Shown piece by piece: positions 45,526 to 54,813 of a DNA stretch of 64,000 nt; the stretch's first letter is position 1; each line of letters starts with the position of its first letter. Under the pieces are notes generated by a model. The model saw only the letters and a list, made by a program, of their open reading frames with translations, did no database searches and was not told where the DNA came from. The stretch comes from Niastella vici (lineage in GTDB: Bacteria; Bacteroidota; Bacteroidia; Chitinophagales; Chitinophagaceae), in NCBI RefSeq assembly GCF_002077945.1, contig NZ_LVYD01000058.1:372001-436000 (forward strand), written 5' to 3'. The translations under genes and the position numbers were made by a program.

Positions 45526-46213
45526 CCTCCTCATCACCCAGTCCATAATCATACGGATTCCCAAATTCATCATCATAATCCTTATCCAGATGATAGGGAT
45601 AATATTTCATCCAGTCATTTTCGTACTTCTTTTTCAAATACTGGATCTCGATCTGTAAGGCCCGGGCCCGTTCTTCATCGGGACTCAGGTCTTCCTCAAT
45701 ACAGTCGGTAAATAATCCTGCATAAAAAGCACACTGGCAATGTTCACCCAATGCACATTTCTTATGTTCGGTACCTGGTTTACACAAACCGAAAAATCCC
45801 ATATGCCAGGTCTTCACCTTTACCTCCTGGTTGAAATTATCTCTTATGGTGGCATATTGCACCCGCTCAGGTACTGTTGTTTGCAATACGAAACAACAGT
45901 TATAAATGTTCAACAGTTGATTTAACGCTTCAAGCAGGGCATATACCTGTTCATCGGTAAGCATATGGGGTGGGGGAAGCATTTCCTGGTAAATACCGGT
46001 CCAATCCTGCAGATTGCGAACAGGAGCTGTTCGCTCTTCCTCCTCTTCCGACAGCCAGTCACTCAGTTCATAGATGATGGCAGCAGAAGCATTCTTTTCA
46101 TTGTCAATAGAAATGGCAATATCGCCAAGCAGTTGTTCAAAATAGCGCTGCATATAAAACAGGTTTAATGGTTGTTCTATTCTGAAGTTCGCAATAAATT
46201 TAAAATTGGCCAA
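45521..46213 (-). CDS. Conserved-looking acidic protein of unknown function
   Basis: 230 residues, no signal peptide or membrane segment, so cytoplasmic. A helical N-terminal half (DIAISIDNEKNASAAIIYEL; MLTDEQVYALLEALNQLLNI) precedes a Cys-rich middle (GLCKPGTEHKKCALGEHCQC) that could bind a metal, although the spacing fits no zinc finger I know. The C-terminus is strongly acidic (DKDYDDEFGNPYDYGLGDEE). I do not recognise the family. It is transcribed in the same direction as the esterase-like gene 76 bases downstream and could share its transcript. Met1 at 46213 is taken as start; Met21 is an alternative. Confidence 0.65.
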   Translation of the reverse strand: MANFKFIANFRIEQPLNLFYMQRYFEQLLGDIAISIDNEKNASAAIIYELSDWLSEEEEERTAPVRNLQDWTGIYQEMLPPPHMLTDEQVYALLEALNQLLNIYNCCFVLQTTVPERVQYATIRDNFNQEVKVKTWHMGFFGLCKPGTEHKKCALGEHCQCAFYAGLFTDCIEEDLSPDEERARALQIEIQYLKKKYENDWMKYYPYHLDKDYDDEFGNPYDYGLGDEEE

Positions 46214-46405
46214 AAACGGGTTTTCCTGTTCACAATCAGTAAAAGCAGCTCCTGTATTTGCCTGAATTAATGTAACTTAATACAGCCTCTTTTCTGCTTC
46301 TTTCTATCTCCCTTATGTGAATGAATTAACAGTGCATCCCTTATGAAGTAACATCGGTAGATCACATAACCCTCAAAGTGATTGTTGACCAAAAAATTAC
46401 AGGTT

Positions 46406-46786
46406 ATGGAAAAATTGTTACTTAAAAAGCTGTTGCTTTTATTATTATTTTTTGTTGACTCTTTTTGTTTTGCCCAGGTTACGCCCGAATGGGTGGCGCG
46501 GCAAAATGGGCCGGGAAATGGTACCGGCGGCGCGAGATCGCTTGCTGTAGATGATAACGGAAATGTATATGTAACCGGATCAGGTACAGGGACCGGATTG
46601 GACTATAGCACCATCAAGTATAATGCGGCTGGTGTGGTACAATGGGAGTCGCGCTACAATGGCCCCGGTAACGATGATGATGAAGTGATCTCCTTTTTAT
46701 CGAATGAAGCACCCGCTGCCGACTGGACAAGTAAGAAAGCCTGGAGCGGCCAGCCGGTTAAAAAGGATTATAAGGTGGAATATTAA
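46406..46786 (+). CDS. Truncated SBBP-type beta-propeller protein (relic?)
   Basis: 126 residues from ATG 46406 (eight more open codons upstream precede the signal peptide). After the signal (LLFFVDSFCFA) come WVARQNGPGNGTGGARSLAV, DDNGNVYVTGSGTGTGLDYS and TIKYNAAGVVQWESRYNGPG, which are one complete and one begun SBBP repeat. The full-length proteins carry many such blades and a C-terminal sorting domain. Here the frame changes character after GNDDDEV and ends with an unrelated tail (SNEAPAADWTSKKAWSGQPV). This looks like a deletion that fused the first blades to other sequence; probably non-functional. Confidence 0.55.
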   Translation: MEKLLLKKLLLLLLFFVDSFCFAQVTPEWVARQNGPGNGTGGARSLAVDDNGNVYVTGSGTGTGLDYSTIKYNAAGVVQWESRYNGPGNDDDEVISFLSNEAPAADWTSKKAWSGQPVKKDYKVEY

Positions 46787-46789
46787 TTT

Positions 46790-47491
46790 TCATAGCCCAA
46801 TTGCCTTCAGAAAGGGTTCTTTAAAATTAACGCCTATAGGAACCGCTGTTTTTTGAATATAAACGGTATTGCCTTCAATATGGGTGATCTTCGATTTGTT
46901 GATGATGAACGAGCGGTGTACCCGTATAAATAAACCGGCGGGTAACAGGGATTCAAACGAGGAAAAAGACATATTGGGCAGCAGGGTAGTGTTGGCGCAT
47001 ACTACTTTTGTGTAATTCCCTTTTGCTTCGGCCAGCAGTATATCATTGTAATGCAATTTGTAAATTTTACCATCGGCCTTTATAAAGAAATAATCAGTGG
47101 GTATGCGCTGGTTTTCATTGGGGATAGTAATGGCTGCCTGCAGTTTTTCGGTTGCTTTATCCACTGCCACTATAAATCTTTCGAGAGAGAATGGTTTTAC
47201 CAGGTAATCGCAGGCCGATAATTCAAATGCATCAACTGCATATTCTTTATAAGCAGTAGTGAATATTACCTGCGGCGTGTGCTTCAGGGTTTTTAAAAAG
47301 CCAATGCCATCCAGCACCGGCAGGTGTACATCCAGGAACAAAATATCTATAGGGTGTTGTAATAATATTTCTTTTGCCTCAAACACGTTGCCGCAGCTGC
47401 CGGCAACACACAGTTGTGACAGGTGGCTGCAATAATTTATAATAATTTCTCTTGCAATGGGTTCATCATCTACAACAAGGCAGTTAAACAT
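46790..47491 (-). CDS. LytTR-family response regulator
   Basis: 233 residues. The receiver domain has Asp8-Asp9, phospho-acceptor Asp54 (ILFLDVHLPVLDG) and Lys in YLVKPFSLERF. The C-terminal half from ~135 is a LytTR DNA-binding domain (YFFIKADGKIYKLHYNDILL; EAKGNYTKV; GLFIRVHRSFIINKSKITHI). Such regulators bind paired imperfect repeats as dimers and usually control a few genes near their own operon. Follows its LytS-type kinase by 4 bases. The nearest candidate target is the receptor gene at 48719, divergent from the kinase. Confidence 0.93.
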   Translation of the reverse strand: MFNCLVVDDEPIAREIIINYCSHLSQLCVAGSCGNVFEAKEILLQHPIDILFLDVHLPVLDGIGFLKTLKHTPQVIFTTAYKEYAVDAFELSACDYLVKPFSLERFIVAVDKATEKLQAAITIPNENQRIPTDYFFIKADGKIYKLHYNDILLAEAKGNYTKVVCANTTLLPNMSFSSFESLLPAGLFIRVHRSFIINKSKITHIEGNTVYIQKTAVPIGVNFKEPFLKAIGL

Positions 47492-47495
47492 GCTG

Positions 47496-48521
47496 TTAGT
47501 TTATTTTTAAGCGAAGTTGAACAATGTACCAATTGTCTTTTACAAACTGCTCCAATTCATAATCTTCTTCATACAACAGCTTAAGACGCCTGATGGTATT
47601 GGCCAGTCCCAAACCGGAGGCCGCCTGAAGAATTCGGTTTTGCTGTTTTACCTCACTGTAAGAATTTTCAACTGAAAATACAATAAAATAACCGGTGATC
47701 TTCAGGCTGATATGAATATATATCTTTTGGTCAAGGGTATTGCGGGCATGTTTAAAGGCGTTTTCAATAAATACGATCAGCACCATGGGCGCAATGGTAA
47801 TATTCGGGTTGTTTATGATCTCTATATCGGTTTGCAAAACCAGCCGGTCGCTGATGCGCAACTTTTCAAAACTGAGATAATTCTGGATGTATTCCAATTC
47901 TTCTGTTAAAGGTACAAACGGCTTTTTGGTATCGTATACCGAGTAGCGTAACAGGTCACTTAATTTTAATAGCAGGGGCGGCACCTGCTCATGTCGGGTT
48001 ATTGAGATGCCATAGAGATTATTAAGCGTATTAAATAAAAAGTGGGGGCTTAACTGCGATTGCAACAGGTTCAGCTCACTTTGTTTTTGTTCGGCAGTGA
48101 GCTGGGCTCCCTGTATTTGCCGTTTAATGGAGGCCCTGATCAGTTTTATAAAAATACCCATTATGAACCCTATGATAAAGAAGGGCAGGGTGGTTACGGA
48201 AAATTCAATAATATCGCCCGGTGAATGAAAGATCTTTTTTGCAAAAAGCGGCCAAATGATAATGATCGCCATCAGGGTGAGCACAGAATACAAACTGAAA
48301 TGAAATGGCCGGTGGCGAAGGTAAAAGTTCTTGCAAAGCCATCGGCCCATGTAAATACAACCCAGCAATAAAAGGCAGGCAAAAGTGGATAAGCCGGTCC
48401 TGAATGAAATGAACCGGTAGTAATAATATATACCTGAAAGCACCAGCATAACAACGGCCATGCTGAAAAGGGCATGCAGTAGCAGGGCTTCGCTAACGAT
48501 CTTTTTGGAGGCAACTCGCAT
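47496..48521 (-). CDS. LytS/YehU-type sensor histidine kinase
   Basis: 341 residues. Four membrane helices lie in the first ~130 residues (LLLHALFSMAVVMLVLSGIY; FACLLLLGCIYMG; YSVLTLMAIIIIWPLF; LPFFIIGFIMGIFIKLI). A short coiled linker is followed by the His_kinase domain with His160 in LSPHFLFNTLNNL and an ATPase domain (VFIENAFKHARN; GLGLANTIRRLKLLY). There is no separate extracytoplasmic sensor domain, so the signal is probably sensed in or at the membrane. Partner of the LytTR regulator downstream. Divergent from the 817-residue receptor gene, with 197 bases between the starts that should contain both promoters. Confidence 0.93.
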   Translation of the reverse strand: MRVASKKIVSEALLLHALFSMAVVMLVLSGIYYYYRFISFRTGLSTFACLLLLGCIYMGRWLCKNFYLRHRPFHFSLYSVLTLMAIIIIWPLFAKKIFHSPGDIIEFSVTTLPFFIIGFIMGIFIKLIRASIKRQIQGAQLTAEQKQSELNLLQSQLSPHFLFNTLNNLYGISITRHEQVPPLLLKLSDLLRYSVYDTKKPFVPLTEELEYIQNYLSFEKLRISDRLVLQTDIEIINNPNITIAPMVLIVFIENAFKHARNTLDQKIYIHISLKITGYFIVFSVENSYSEVKQQNRILQAASGLGLANTIRRLKLLYEEDYELEQFVKDNWYIVQLRLKIN

Positions 48522-48718
48522 AGTATAAAGATCGCTATAGTTTTTTGCATACCGGGGGTGTAAAATGTTGGAATTGGGAAAAACAGGTACGGATAATCAA
48601 AAAACGATGACGAAATTTTAAACCTCCAAAGCAAGGCATTCACCCCTTTTTTACCAGCATTGAACACAACGATTTTATTGGCTGGGTACAGCAGGTAAAA
48701 TTTGTGGAAACAAGCACC

Positions 48719-51172
48719 ATGAAGATCCTTCCACTATTCTTTGCCATTATACTTTTATTCGTTCTGCATAATACAGGCCAGGCCCAAAACCTTTCAGGAA
48801 AAATAACAGGCATTGTTACCGATGTACAAAACAGGCCGTTGCCCGGCGCCACTATTTTGCTGTTGCGTGCAGGGGATTCTGCAACAGTAAAAGCGGGCGC
48901 ATCAGGAGAGGATGGAAAATTCATTTTTAAAAAATTGCCTGCCGGCAGGTATATTATCAGGATAACAGGCGCCGGGTTTAAAAAATTCACCAGTAGTATG
49001 CTGACCATTGATGCGCAACATGCCGACCTGGTATTGCCGGCTATTGCCATTGAACAGGCAAACCAGAAGGTCCTTAAAGAAGTAATTGTAACAGCTAAAA
49101 AGCCAATGGTTGAGCATAAGGTAGATCGTACTATCGTAAATGTAGATGCCATGATCTCCGCGGCGGGTAGCAATGCGCTGGAGGTGTTGTCAAAAAGCCC
49201 CGGGGTGTTCGTTGATATTGATGGAAATATAAATCTAAATGGGAAGGGCGGGGTACTGGTGCTCATCGATGATAAGCCTACGTATTTGTCGGCCCAGGAC
49301 CTGGCGGCTTATTTACGATCGCTGCCAGCCGGCATGTTAGAGAAAATTGAGCTCATGAGCAATCCGCCTGCGCGGTACGATGCATCGGGCGGCGCTGTCA
49401 TTAATTTGCAGCTGAAAAAGAACAAAGCGCCGGGTTTTAATGGCAATGTAAGTATTGGTTATAACCAGGGCGTATATGGAAGAAGCAATGATGCCTTGAA
49501 TATCAATTACCGAAATAAAAAAATTAATGTATTCGGCAACTTCGGTTATGGAAGAGATGCAGGCTATAACAAAGAGATCAACAGGCGGAATTACTATAAT
49601 ACCATTGGCGATGATTCTGCTGTTACTTTACTCGACAGGAAATATGTTTATTCTTCCGATGGCTATAATTTGCGGACCGGACTTGATTATTACGTTTCTG
49701 CCAAAACAACATTGGGTGTTTTATTAACAGGCGGCATCAGGCCCCGCAGGGATCAGTTACATTACAGCAGTGATCAGTTAAACGCGCAGCAAAAAATTGA
49801 TTCCACTGCTATGGGCGGTACTACCGGTGGTTATCAATGGTACAGCGGGGGTGTTAATTTCAATCTGCTGCACCGCATAAATGCCAATGGCGCTATGATC
49901 ACCGCCGACCTCGATTATGTAAACCTGCATGCCAATGGCAGTCAGTTATTGAACACAGCCGTGTACCAACTGGATGGGAGCATAAACAGCGCCAATGAAA
50001 TTTTGTACCGGTTACCGGCCGATATCAATATCTGGTCGGCAAAAACTGATCTTTCACTGCCACTGAAGGGCAGGACGAATGTGGAGGCAGGCTATAAATC
50101 ATCGTATGTAGTTACCGACTATAACAACAACTGGTATAATGGAGTGGGAAATGATTTTATACCCGATTACGGCAGAAGTGACCATTTTATATATGGCGAG
50201 AATATAAACGCTGCGTATATAAGTACCTCAAAAGAATGGAATCGATGGGCCATAAAAGGCGGGGTACGCATGGAGAATACCCGCATGCAGGGGAAGCAGC
50301 CCGGTAATGTAGTTATCGCTGATTCTTCTTTTAAAAGAAATTACACCGACTTTTTTCCATCCTTTTATCTTTCCTGGAAAGCCGACAGTGCCGGTCACCA
50401 TACCTTCAGCATTACCTATAGTAACCGCATCAGACGGCCCGGTTACCAGCAGTTAAATCCCTTTCTTTTTTATAACGACCGCTATTCGTACAATGCAGGC
50501 AACCCCTGGCTGAAACCACATTACCTGCATGGCATTGAGTTGAAATATGATTATAAAAGCTTTTTTATGGTTGAAGTGGCGTACCTGCGCATAAATAATC
50601 TCATACAAAACCTCATACAACCGTCGGGCGATATTTATATCAGCCGCCCGCAGAATTTCGGGAACAATTACTCATTTAATTTTATTTCGAATTTGTCAAC
50701 GGATATAGTGAAGGGCTGGCATGTAAATGCGTTCCTCCTTGTTTTTCATTTGGTGAATAAAGGCATTGCCAATGGGCAGGTAATAAGCAATGCAACGAAT
50801 ACCGCTGAACTGGAACTGGGCAACCAGTTTCATCTGTCAAAAAGCTGGAGTGCAGAAATAAACGGGTCGTATGGCAGCCGCCATTTACAGGGACAAACAC
50901 GAACCGATCCCTTCTGGCAATTGAATGCAGGCGTGCAGAAAATGATCCTGAAAGACAAAGGCAGCCTGAAACTAAGCGCCAATGATATTTTTCATACCAT
51001 CATCAGGCGCGATAACATCACCGCTTCCCAACAAATGGTTGCCTGGCGAAGAACACAAACCGATACCCAAAGAATAGGCATCGCTTTCAGTTACCGTTTT
51101 GGAAAAGACACCAATACCCGCAAACGTAACCACAATACCGGCGGGGCGGCGGATGAGCAGGGGCGGTTATGA
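48719..51172 (+). CDS. TonB-dependent-receptor-like outer-membrane protein
   Basis: 817 residues from ATG 48719; an in-frame GTG 15 bases upstream is less likely since the signal peptide begins MKILPLFFAIILLFVL. Carboxypeptidase-regulatory-like domain (GKITGIVTDVQNRPLPGATI), plug (ALEVLSKSPGVFVDIDGNIN; VLVLIDDKPTYLSA; IELMSNPPARYDASGGAVIN) and a long barrel (RIRRPGYQQLNPFLFYNDRY). Same family, same order of motifs and same length as the lanthipeptide-linked receptor at 41706, but only moderately similar in sequence. No SusD partner, so not a glycan-uptake SusC. Probably imports or binds a small ligand with TonB energy, or acts as a signalling receptor; regulated perhaps by the divergent LytS/LytTR pair. 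Confidence 0.9.
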   Translation: MKILPLFFAIILLFVLHNTGQAQNLSGKITGIVTDVQNRPLPGATILLLRAGDSATVKAGASGEDGKFIFKKLPAGRYIIRITGAGFKKFTSSMLTIDAQHADLVLPAIAIEQANQKVLKEVIVTAKKPMVEHKVDRTIVNVDAMISAAGSNALEVLSKSPGVFVDIDGNINLNGKGGVLVLIDDKPTYLSAQDLAAYLRSLPAGMLEKIELMSNPPARYDASGGAVINLQLKKNKAPGFNGNVSIGYNQGVYGRSNDALNINYRNKKINVFGNFGYGRDAGYNKEINRRNYYNTIGDDSAVTLLDRKYVYSSDGYNLRTGLDYYVSAKTTLGVLLTGGIRPRRDQLHYSSDQLNAQQKIDSTAMGGTTGGYQWYSGGVNFNLLHRINANGAMITADLDYVNLHANGSQLLNTAVYQLDGSINSANEILYRLPADINIWSAKTDLSLPLKGRTNVEAGYKSSYVVTDYNNNWYNGVGNDFIPDYGRSDHFIYGENINAAYISTSKEWNRWAIKGGVRMENTRMQGKQPGNVVIADSSFKRNYTDFFPSFYLSWKADSAGHHTFSITYSNRIRRPGYQQLNPFLFYNDRYSYNAGNPWLKPHYLHGIELKYDYKSFFMVEVAYLRINNLIQNLIQPSGDIYISRPQNFGNNYSFNFISNLSTDIVKGWHVNAFLLVFHLVNKGIANGQVISNATNTAELELGNQFHLSKSWSAEINGSYGSRHLQGQTRTDPFWQLNAGVQKMILKDKGSLKLSANDIFHTIIRRDNITASQQMVAWRRTQTDTQRIGIAFSYRFGKDTNTRKRNHNTGGAADEQGRL

Positions 51173-51526
51173 GTACCATTAAAAAGCTTACAAATAGTTT
51201 AAATATCTAAAATGACCGGTGCTATTCAGGCCGGTCATTTGTGTTTAAAAAGATTAAAACAGCTTTAAATTTGTTTAATTTCCGGAAATTATTGTTATTT
51301 TAGCCTGGTAGATAGTCCGATTGTCAGCCTGCCCCGGCTTGTCGGGGCTTAACGATTGCCAGAGTAAGGTTCTTTTTGCTTGTTGAATCAATGAAGTTGT
51401 CCTTCGGATAACAATTCTGTTTCAATTTGGTAGCAAAACCTTAACCTGATAGTTTAATAGTGCTTCGAATAGTTTAATTTATTTGCGACTCCTAAAGATT
51501 TCGTTAACAAAACTAATTGCCAGTGT
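51173..51526. other. 354-base region upstream of the susC-like gene
   Basis: Holds the terminator at 51210-51240, then AT-rich sequence, then a GC-rich hairpin GCCCCG / CGGGGC (51331-51348) of the kind scattered in Bacteroidota intergenic DNA. The final ~150 bases before the start presumably contain the promoter, but no consensus box was found, and the box shared by the GH28 and pectate lyase genes is absent. Confidence 0.5.
51210..51240 (+). terminator. Hairpin after the second 817-residue receptor gene
   Basis: Perfect 10-bp stem AAATGACCGG / CCGGTCATTT about 37 bases after the stop; followed by TGTGTTT rather than a pure T-run. Confidence 0.7.
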
Positions 51527-54500
51527 ATGAAGAACACCCATTTAAACTACCGGCGTACAGCTTTTACAAGCCGGTATGCCCGTTTTTGCTTCCCGGCTTT
51601 TACCTCCTTTTTATTTATTATGCAGATGCTGTTGCTACCCGGTTTCGGGATAGCAGCCCCCGTTTCGGGTCCCGAAGTAAAGGGAAAAGTATCCGATGAA
51701 AAGGGCGCGCCCATCTCTGGCGTGAGCGTAAATATAAAAGGGTCCAGCATTGGTACCTCTACAGGGCCCGATGGCAGCTTTACCATCCAACTGCCTGCCA
51801 GTGAAGCCACACTGGTATTTACCTATGTAGGCTATAATACAGTTGAACAAAAAGTAAACGGTCAAAACCCGGTTCTCATCGTGCTGAGGCAGAACGATGC
51901 CTCCCTGCAAAACGTAGTGGTGATCGGTTATGGCACCCAGAAGAAAGTGAACCTCACCGGTGCGGTTGACCAGGTAGGCAGTGAGGTGCTGGAAAACCGG
52001 CCCTTGCCTAACCTTACGCGTGGATTGCAGGGCGTTATTCCCAACCTGAATATTCGCATGACGGATGGCAAACCCATTCGCAGTGCTACATATAATGTAC
52101 GCGGTGCTACATCTATTGGTGCCGGTGGAAATGCGCTGGTGCTCATCGATGGCGTACCGGGCGATCCCAATCTTATTAACCCCGACGATGTGGAGAGTGT
52201 GTCAGTGCTGAAAGATGCCGCTTCTGCAGCTATCTATGGGGCTCGTGGTACCTTTGGCGTGGTGCTCATCACCACCAAAAAAGCCTCGAAGAACAGAACG
52301 AAGATCAGCTACAGCGGCAGTGTATCGCTGAATAACAGAACCGTTAAACCCAACCTGGTAACAGATGGTTACAACTGGGCAAAAACGTTCGACTCGGCTT
52401 ATTATTCCTGGAACGACTATAAAGCGCATCCGCCAAAAGCGAACAGCGTATTTCCCTTTTCACTCAGTTACCTCGATGAATTGAAAAAGCGGCACGACGA
52501 TCCTTCGCTGCCCCGCACAGATATTGACCCCGTTACCGGTGAATACATTTATTATGGCAGCACCGACTGGTTGAAAGAACTGTATGCCGACCAGAACCCT
52601 TCTACCGAACAATCGCTGAGTGTTTCGGGAAGTTCAGATAAAGTGTCATATTATCTATCGGGCCGCTATATGGGCCAGCATGGGATCTTCAGATACAATC
52701 CCGACAAGTACAAAACCTATAACCTGCGCGCCAACGGCTCGGTGCAGGCATTTAAATGGTTGAAGCTGGAAAACGATCTAACTTTTTCACAGGTCAATTA
52801 TTTCTTTCCCATCCTGAATCATCCTTCCAATACACCGGTATGGCGCCGGATCTCAGATGAAGCGTTTCCAATTGCCATGCTGAAAAACCCTGATGGAACG
52901 CTTACGCAGAACGCTTCTATTGTTTTCGGCAGTTTTGTATCTGGCAATAACTATTCTGATCTCAACCGCCAGCAGGTGCGTAATACTTCACGCTTCACGG
53001 CCAGTTTTCTACAGAATAAATTGCGCGTATCGGGCGACCTTACTTTCATGAAAGTGAATGAAACAGAGAACCGCCTGTATACCCCGGTTCCCTATAGTAC
53101 AAAACCCGGCGCCATGTTGGAACGTGGTGAAAGTAAAATGAACCAGAATGAAAACAAGACCAATTATATCGGCGCCAACATCTACACTGAATATGAACAG
53201 CATTTTGGCAAACATTATTTCAAAGGGATGGTGGGGTATAACTATGAACATTCGCTGTTGAAAAGTTTGTTCATCCAGCGCGACGGCCTCATCAATAATT
53301 CACTGCCCGATTTCTCCTTATTAAATGGGTTGAATTATACTTTAACAGGTGGCGGCAGTGAATGGACTACCCTCGGCAGCTTTTTCCGGTTGAATTACAA
53401 CTATGACGAAAAATACCTGCTCGAAATTAATGGCCGCTATGATGGTACGTCGAAATTTCCGGAAGACCAGCAATTTGGTTTCTTCCCCTCAGCATCTGCA
53501 GGCTGGCGCGTATCGCGCGAAGCTTTCTGGGAGAACTTTGAAAACATCATTCCCAATCTGAAGCTGCGGGCTTCATACGGAAGTTTGGGTAATGGTAATA
53601 TTTCTCCCTATCAGTACCTGGAGGTAATGGGCGTAAGCAAGCTCAACAAAGTGATCAACGGCGTTATACCCGATTATACGAGCAGACCCAATGTAATTCC
53701 TAATGGCCTTACCTGGGAAAAGGCCACCAGTACAAACCTTGGTATAGATCTCGGGTTGCTCAACAACCGCCTTACCGCCACCTTCGACTGGTATACGCGG
53801 TATACCACCGATATGTTCACTACGGGATTGCCGCTGCCCGCCGTTTTTGGCGCTGCGGTGCCCAAAGGCAATTACGCCGATCTGAAAACAAGAGGTTGGG
53901 AATTCTCGATCTCCTGGAACGATGCCACTGCCTGGACGAAACCCCTGCGGTATAATTTCAGGTTCACCCTGGCCGATAATACTTCCTATATCAAAAAATA
54001 CAATAACCCGCTGGGCCTCATCGATACCTATTATGAAGGACAACGCCTCGGCGATATCTGGGGTTTTGAAACCGAAGGATTATTTAAAGATGCCGATGAT
54101 ATAAAAGCACATGCCGATCAAAGTTATACGCGCGTAGCGGCCGCCAATGTACTGTTACCCGGCGATGTTAAATTCCGCGATCTGAACAAGGATAATGCGA
54201 TCAACCTGGGAAGCAGCACGCTCGCTGATCCCGGCGACCGCAAGATCATTGGTAACGATCAACCCCGCTACCAGTTCAGTTTTAACATGGGGGGCGAATG
54301 GAGCAATTTCTTTATCAATGCATTTTTCCAGGGAGTTGGCAAAAGAGATTTCTGGCCCGGGGCCGATAATGCCTTGTTCTGGGGCGCATACAACCGGCCT
54401 TACAGCTGGCATCCCGTATCGGTTGAAAACAATATGTGGACACCCGAAAACCCCGATGCTTATTTCCCCCGCCTGAGAGGCTATGTGGCCCTGAACTCAA

Positions 54501-54802
54501 GAGGCGAATTGCAGGTTACGCAAAGCCGTTATTTGCAGAACGTAGCCTATGTACGGTTGAAGAATTTAACCCTGGGTTACAATTTGCCCAAGAGCCTGAT
54601 CGCAAAAGCAGGTATCTCCTCCGCGCGGGTATATTTCACCGGACAAAACATTTGGACCTGGTCGCCCATGTACCGCGTCACCAGGGATCTTGACCCCGAA
54701 GTGATCGAGGGCGCCGATCCTGAAATGAACGCAGATGCGGGTAATGGAATGGCGTATCCCATGTTGAAAACCTATACCCTCGGTATTAATGTGTCCTTCT
54801 AA
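51527..54802 (+). CDS. SusC/RagA-type TonB-dependent outer-membrane transporter
   Basis: 1091 residues. After a long N-terminal signal (membrane stretch FLFIMQMLLLPGFGIAAP) comes the carboxypeptidase-regulatory-like domain (VKGKVSDEKGAPISGVSVNI, ~50-130). The SusC signature follows: VVVIGYGTQKKVNLTGAVDQ, NVRGATSIGAGGNALVLIDG, DDVESVSVLKDAASAAIYGA and RGTFGVVLITTKK. The rest is the 22-strand barrel. Such proteins import glycan oligomers (or peptides) with a SusD lipoprotein as lid. The SusD gene starts 11 bases downstream. No catabolic enzyme, sensor or anti-sigma gene is linked in this window, so the substrate is open. ATG 51527 is the only start consistent with the signal segment. Confidence 0.96.
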   Translation: MKNTHLNYRRTAFTSRYARFCFPAFTSFLFIMQMLLLPGFGIAAPVSGPEVKGKVSDEKGAPISGVSVNIKGSSIGTSTGPDGSFTIQLPASEATLVFTYVGYNTVEQKVNGQNPVLIVLRQNDASLQNVVVIGYGTQKKVNLTGAVDQVGSEVLENRPLPNLTRGLQGVIPNLNIRMTDGKPIRSATYNVRGATSIGAGGNALVLIDGVPGDPNLINPDDVESVSVLKDAASAAIYGARGTFGVVLITTKKASKNRTKISYSGSVSLNNRTVKPNLVTDGYNWAKTFDSAYYSWNDYKAHPPKANSVFPFSLSYLDELKKRHDDPSLPRTDIDPVTGEYIYYGSTDWLKELYADQNPSTEQSLSVSGSSDKVSYYLSGRYMGQHGIFRYNPDKYKTYNLRANGSVQAFKWLKLENDLTFSQVNYFFPILNHPSNTPVWRRISDEAFPIAMLKNPDGTLTQNASIVFGSFVSGNNYSDLNRQQVRNTSRFTASFLQNKLRVSGDLTFMKVNETENRLYTPVPYSTKPGAMLERGESKMNQNENKTNYIGANIYTEYEQHFGKHYFKGMVGYNYEHSLLKSLFIQRDGLINNSLPDFSLLNGLNYTLTGGGSEWTTLGSFFRLNYNYDEKYLLEINGRYDGTSKFPEDQQFGFFPSASAGWRVSREAFWENFENIIPNLKLRASYGSLGNGNISPYQYLEVMGVSKLNKVINGVIPDYTSRPNVIPNGLTWEKATSTNLGIDLGLLNNRLTATFDWYTRYTTDMFTTGLPLPAVFGAAVPKGNYADLKTRGWEFSISWNDATAWTKPLRYNFRFTLADNTSYIKKYNNPLGLIDTYYEGQRLGDIWGFETEGLFKDADDIKAHADQSYTRVAAANVLLPGDVKFRDLNKDNAINLGSSTLADPGDRKIIGNDQPRYQFSFNMGGEWSNFFINAFFQGVGKRDFWPGADNALFWGAYNRPYSWHPVSVENNMWTPENPDAYFPRLRGYVALNSRGELQVTQSRYLQNVAYVRLKNLTLGYNLPKSLIAKAGISSARVYFTGQNIWTWSPMYRVTRDLDPEVIEGADPEMNADAGNGMAYPMLKTYTLGINVSF

Positions 54803-54813
54803 AAAACTACACA

